A DNA stretch of 64,000 nucleotides, taken from assembly GCA_018828125.1 (NCBI GenBank), contig JAHJWB010000022.1, positions 124,001-188,000 on the forward strand, written 5' to 3'. Below the pieces are notes generated by a model, which ran no database searches, was not told the DNA's origin, and saw only the letters and a program-made list of their open reading frames with translations. This document shows positions 60,851 to 64,000 of this stretch, in pieces. Within the stretch, counting starts at the first letter, position 1. Every line of letters begins with the position of its first letter. Source of the DNA: Gammaproteobacteria bacterium (lineage in GTDB: Bacteria > Pseudomonadota > Gammaproteobacteria > Burkholderiales > Burkholderiaceae_C). Position numbers and translations under genes: made by a program.

Positions 60851-60958
60851 TATTTCGCTTGGCGCAATTTTGAAAGCTGCACTATGGCTATTAACGTCGC
60901 GCCGTGCAATAGATAAGGTCGAGTCTTCCTCCCTCAGACCTGCAAAAGGACGTTCACC

Positions 60959-61606
60959 ATGGCCCCCACCACCCCCCTCCTGCTCTACCGCATGCCCGTG
61001 TCGGGCCATTGCCATCGGGTGGAGCTGATGCTGTCCCTGCTGGGCCTGCCGCACCAGTTGATCAATGTGGATCTGCAGCGCGGTGAACACCGCAGCCCAC
61101 AGCACCTGGCGCTGAACCCGTTGGGACAGGTGCCGGTGCTGGTGGACGCGGGCACGGCCATTAGCGACAGCAACGGCATCCTCGTCTACTTGGTGCAGCG
61201 CTACGCCCCGGGCAGCGCCTGGGTGCCGCAGGACGCGCTGGGCCAGGCGCAATTGCAGCGCTGGTTCAGCCTGGCCGCGGGCCTGCTGGTGCCTGGTGTG
61301 GCCAACCCGCGTTACGCCACGTTGGCGGGGCGTGCCGTCACCGACCGCGAGGGCGCTCTGGCCACCGGCAAGCGCCTGCTCGACTATATGGAGAGCGAAC
61401 TGCAGGGCCGCGTGTGGCTGCTGGGCGGCGAGCAGCCCAGCCTGGCCGACATCGCCATGGTCAGCTACACCTCGCAGGCACACATCGCCGGTCTGCCGCT
61501 GGCGGCGTACCCGCGCATTTCCGGCTGGGTGGCCCGCTTGCAGGCGCTGCCCGGCTATGTGCCGCTGACCGACACGCTGGCCCCACCCACCCCGGTGGCC
61601 GCATGA
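60959..61606 (+). CDS. Glutathione S-transferase
   Basis: This 215-residue GST has LLLYRMPVSGHCHRVELMLS (SGHCHRV active-site loop), LNPLGQVPVLVDAG with the cis-Pro, and ISDSNGILVYLVQRY as the glutathione Ser/Asn motif. The C-domain has GGEQPSLADIAMVSYTSQAH, a typical N-cap. Its stop overlaps the next start (ATGA), so the two products are coupled. It is the first gene of a LysR-linked pair. Confidence 0.9.
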   Translation: MAPTTPLLLYRMPVSGHCHRVELMLSLLGLPHQLINVDLQRGEHRSPQHLALNPLGQVPVLVDAGTAISDSNGILVYLVQRYAPGSAWVPQDALGQAQLQRWFSLAAGLLVPGVANPRYATLAGRAVTDREGALATGKRLLDYMESELQGRVWLLGGEQPSLADIAMVSYTSQAHIAGLPLAAYPRISGWVARLQALPGYVPLTDTLAPPTPVAA

Positions 61607-62592
61607 CCACCGCCAACACAACCACCGAGGCCTTCCACACGGGGGAGCAAGCCCTGCAGCAGCGTGTGGGCCTGCGCGATCGCATGGCCGCCATCGGCCC
61701 GCTGGTGATGCGTGACCACATGCCCGACCAGCACCGTGAGCTGTTCGAGAAACTGCCCACCCTGCTGTTGGGCGCGCTGGACGACGAGGGACAGCCCTGG
61801 GCGACCATGCTGGCCGGCCCGCCCGGGTTTGTGTACACGCCCGATGCGCAACAGATGGACATCACCACCGCGCCCAACGCTGCCGACCCCGTGCTGAGCC
61901 GGTTGTCGCTCGGCGCCCCGGTGGGCGTGCTGGGGCTGGAGCCCCACACCCGCCGCCGCAACCGCATGAATGGCGAGGTGGCCGCCTTCAGTGACGCAGG
62001 CTTGTCGATTGCCGTGGTGCAAAGTTTTGGCAACTGCCCCAAGTACATCCAGGCACGCCAGCCAGGCCTGCGCGCTGCGGTCACGCCGCCCGGGCCGGTG
62101 CAGGCGCTGGGCCCGGCACTGGATGCCGGGGCACTGGCCCGCATTCAGCAGGCCGATACGCTGTTCATCGCCAGCGCCTCGGCGGCGCAGCCGGGGGCGG
62201 CGCAGAGCGAAGGCGTGGACGTTTCGCACCGCGGCGGCGAGCCGGGCTTTGTGCACGCCGAGCCCACGGCGCAGGGCTTCGTGCTGCGGCTGCCCGATTA
62301 CCCCGGCAACCAGTTCTTCAACACGCTGGGCAACCTGGCGCAACACCCGCTGGCGGGCCTGCTGGTGGTGGACTACGAGGGCGGTGGCCTGCTGCATTTG
62401 GCGGCGCGGGCCGAGTTGCTGTGGGACGACGCGTCGCGGGCGCCCTGGCCTGGGGCGCAGCGGGTGCTGCAGCTCACGGTGCTGCGCGGCCTGTGGCGGC
62501 CGGGTGTCTTGCCGTGGCGGTGGACGCCGCCGGTGGCCGCGCCGCAGTTCAGCGCGCTGCGTCGTGCCGAGGGGGCTGCGCTGCCGGACTGA
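61603..62592 (+). CDS. Pyridoxamine-phosphate-oxidase-like flavoprotein
   Basis: This 329-residue protein belongs to the FMN-binding split-barrel family, but is longer than PdxH. MRDHMPDQHRELFEKLPTLL, ALDDEGQPWATMLAGPPGF and EPHTRRRNRMNGEVA correspond to strands of the barrel, and NCPKYIQAR is a conserved family motif. Its C-terminal half repeats the barrel with LRLPDYPGNQFFNTLGNLAQ. Enzymatic role is uncertain; with the GST it may detoxify or reduce a substrate. It overlaps the convergent repair gene by 44 bases. Confidence 0.85.
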   Translation: MTTANTTTEAFHTGEQALQQRVGLRDRMAAIGPLVMRDHMPDQHRELFEKLPTLLLGALDDEGQPWATMLAGPPGFVYTPDAQQMDITTAPNAADPVLSRLSLGAPVGVLGLEPHTRRRNRMNGEVAAFSDAGLSIAVVQSFGNCPKYIQARQPGLRAAVTPPGPVQALGPALDAGALARIQQADTLFIASASAAQPGAAQSEGVDVSHRGGEPGFVHAEPTAQGFVLRLPDYPGNQFFNTLGNLAQHPLAGLLVVDYEGGGLLHLAARAELLWDDASRAPWPGAQRVLQLTVLRGLWRPGVLPWRWTPPVAAPQFSALRRAEGAALPD

Positions 62593-63427
62593 TGCGACGG
62601 CGCGGAATGGTGGCGTCGGCCTGCACCATGTGGGCGCTGCGTTCGTGCGCCGTCTGCGACAGCTCGGTGATGAGTGCCGCCTCGGGCAGGTTGTGCCAGT
62701 AGCGCGTGGGCATTTCCTTTTTCATCATGTTCAGCTTGAGCCGCGCAGGGTTGAAGATGTGGCGGTAGTAGGTGAGCCATAGCGCCTCGCCCGCATCGGG
62801 CGGCGGTGCATCGCTGCGCTGCGCGCCGGGGCTGGTGTGCAGGGCCTGGCCATCCCACCGGATGCACGCGTCGGGCGTGAGGATGGCCCACTGCATTTGC
62901 GTGAAGCGCCGAATGAAAAAGCCTGCGTTGGCCTCAGTGATGAAGTGGTCGGGCTCGAACCAGGCCATGTGCACCGTCTCCCCGTCGGGGTGCACCACGG
63001 GCCGAAAACGCACGAATGCGTGCATCTTGTGTTTGTCGCGCGCCACCGCGCGGGCCATGTGGTGGGCCAGCATGCGGTCGGCATCCAGCGGGTCGTGGCG
63101 CACGGCTTCGGCGTCGTCGCCGCCCTGTGCCATGCGCCACAGCAGCCGGTACATCAGCGCAAAGCGGGCGGGGTCGCGGTGCAGGATGAGCTGTTCGCAC
63201 AGGCGCACAAAGTCGGGCGACACGCGCAGCTGCGGCGCATGGGATGCCGGGCTGGGGAGCGCGTGGCTGGTGGTCGGCTCGATGGCGAACAGGTCCTCTG
63301 CGGCATCGGCCTGGCAGCGCCAGTCCACGGCCTGCGGGGTGACACGGGCTTGCACCAACGCGCGCGCAGCGTGGCGAAAGCCGGGCCAGTCGGTGGGGTG
63401 GTCGAGCGTGATGGTGTGGCGCTGCAT
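62549..63427 (-). CDS. DUF4130 (TIGR03915-type) putative DNA repair protein
   Basis: This 292-residue protein has the family pattern HTITLDHPTDWPGFRHAARA at the start, DPARFALMYRLLWRMA in the middle and MHAFVRFRPV with EFx-like HMAWFEPDHFITEANAGFFI after it. In many proteobacteria this domain is fused to a UdgX-type uracil-DNA glycosylase; here no such domain follows. It lies 14 bases after the radical-SAM partner's stop. ATG 63427 is used; TTG 63445 is in frame. The biochemical role is unknown. Confidence 0.82.
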   Translation of the reverse strand: MQRHTITLDHPTDWPGFRHAARALVQARVTPQAVDWRCQADAAEDLFAIEPTTSHALPSPASHAPQLRVSPDFVRLCEQLILHRDPARFALMYRLLWRMAQGGDDAEAVRHDPLDADRMLAHHMARAVARDKHKMHAFVRFRPVVHPDGETVHMAWFEPDHFITEANAGFFIRRFTQMQWAILTPDACIRWDGQALHTSPGAQRSDAPPPDAGEALWLTYYRHIFNPARLKLNMMKKEMPTRYWHNLPEAALITELSQTAHERSAHMVQADATIPRRRISPAAQPPRHDAAR

Positions 63428-63441
63428 GCGGGTATTACCCC

Positions 63442-64000
63442 TCAAAACAAGCTGCGCTGTACGGGCGGCGGCACCAGCTGGTCTGCCAGGTCCGCCGCAT
63501 CCAGCGTGCGGCCGGGGCGGTAGTCGGCCGCCTCCACGAAGGGCAGCACTTTTTTGAGCGGCACATGCAGCCGCGCCAGGTCCGCATGCCGCAGGCGGCG
63601 CACGCGGCGCGCGGCCAGCAGGCGGTCGACCGTCTGCACGCCAAAGCCGGGCACGCGCAGCAGCAGCTCGCGCGGGGCGGTGTTCAGGTTGACGGGGAAA
63701 CGCTCGCGGTGCGCAATGGCCCAGGCGAGCTTGGGGTCCATGTCCAGCGCCAGCATGCCGGCCGGGCTGCCTTGATTGGATGGGTGGCGCGGCACGATCT
63801 CGTCGTGCGCGAAGCCGTAAAAGCGCATCAGCCAGTCGGCCTGGTACAGCCGATGCTCGCGCACCGTGGGCGGCGCAATGAGGGGCAGCGCGCGCGCCGC
63901 GTCGGGGATGGGGCTGAACGCCGAGTAGTACACGCGCCGCAGCCGGTGTGTGCCGTACAGCCGCGCGCTGGTGGCCAGGATGGTGCTGTCATTCGTCGCA
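63442..64000 (-). CDS. Radical-SAM putative DNA modification/repair protein, 3' part
   Basis: This is the C-terminal 186 residues of a gene that begins beyond the window end. GATNDSTILATSARLYGTHR leads into RRVYYSAFSPIPDA, followed by EHRLYQADWLMRFYGFAHDE and a helix-hairpin-helix (LNTAPRELLLRVPGFGVQTV) that would contact DNA. These fit the TIGR03916-type radical SAM family, which is always beside the DUF4130 gene. The SAM cluster Cys motif lies outside the window. Confidence 0.82.
   Translation of the reverse strand, partial: ATNDSTILATSARLYGTHRLRRVYYSAFSPIPDAARALPLIAPPTVREHRLYQADWLMRFYGFAHDEIVPRHPSNQGSPAGMLALDMDPKLAWAIAHRERFPVNLNTAPRELLLRVPGFGVQTVDRLLAARRVRRLRHADLARLHVPLKKVLPFVEAADYRPGRTLDAADLADQLVPPPVQRSLF

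Noticed and set aside
1..64000. CRISPR arrays, rRNA, tRNA, insertion sequences or prophage
   Set aside because: I saw no regularly spaced direct repeats, no tRNA-like or rRNA sequence, and no transposase, integrase or phage structural gene.

Overview
The window is GC-rich proteobacterial chromosome. Codon use, gene families and a dispersed intergenic repeat (core GCGCTT...AAGCGCTAGAGG) point to a betaproteobacterium of the Comamonadaceae, most like Acidovorax or Variovorax; this placement is inference. I see no rRNA, tRNA, CRISPR array, insertion sequence or prophage. The DNA is packed with single genes and short operons, many of them divergent regulator/target pairs.

1-12.4 kb: the end of a YbhB-like gene, a small membrane protein, a lipoprotein glycerophosphodiester phosphodiesterase, a DUF2834 protein, an AraC regulator and a tyrosine phosphatase. 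A BPSL0067/STY0301-type pair (possible secreted amidase plus partner) follows, then an HTH-nucleotidyltransferase/HEPN toxin-antitoxin-like pair, an MFS transporter, a DUF2130 nuclease-like protein, a large unknown secreted protein and a DUF1330 protein.

12.5-21 kb (minus strand): a peptide-type ABC importer (binding protein, two permeases, two ATPases) followed by an alpha/beta hydrolase, an M20 peptidase and a flavin reductase. A hairpin with a T-rich tail separates the binding protein from the rest.

21.4-30.3 kb: a VOC protein, a beta-propeller protein with its likely SARP-type regulator, then the three-gene operon for the osmoprotectant N-acetylglutaminylglutamine amide (NAGGN). That operon has a near-consensus promoter and a roughly 250-base leader with two tandem hairpins. 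A methyltransferase and a small membrane protein follow.

30.4-41.2 kb: DTW-domain tRNA modification enzyme, RIO-type kinase, 3-methyladenine DNA glycosylase, GNAT acetyltransferase, small CXXC protein, a single-chain HTH-HipA kinase, DUF1439 lipoprotein-like protein, serine hydrolase, Asp/Glu racemase, a LysR/SDR pair and an ExoD-like protein.

41.4-53.1 kb: two unrecognised proteins, an SRPBCC protein, a second LysR/SDR pair, a REC-PAS-PAS-GGDEF-EAL protein, a NIPSNAP operon divergent from a WYL-type regulator across a perfect palindrome, and a chemotaxis receptor.

53.5-64 kb: a TetR regulator divergent from a VOC-GST-DUF1579 operon with two related palindromes between them, a secreted CAP-domain protein, a pirin, a SlyD-like isomerase, a single-domain response regulator, a LysR/GST/PNPOx-like group, and a DUF4130 plus radical-SAM DNA-repair-type pair cut by the window end.

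Ten copies of the dispersed repeat were found, all in the same orientation. The best leads for new biology are the NAGGN leader, the HTH-MNT/HEPN module with its promoter palindrome, the HipA promoter, and the repeat family.
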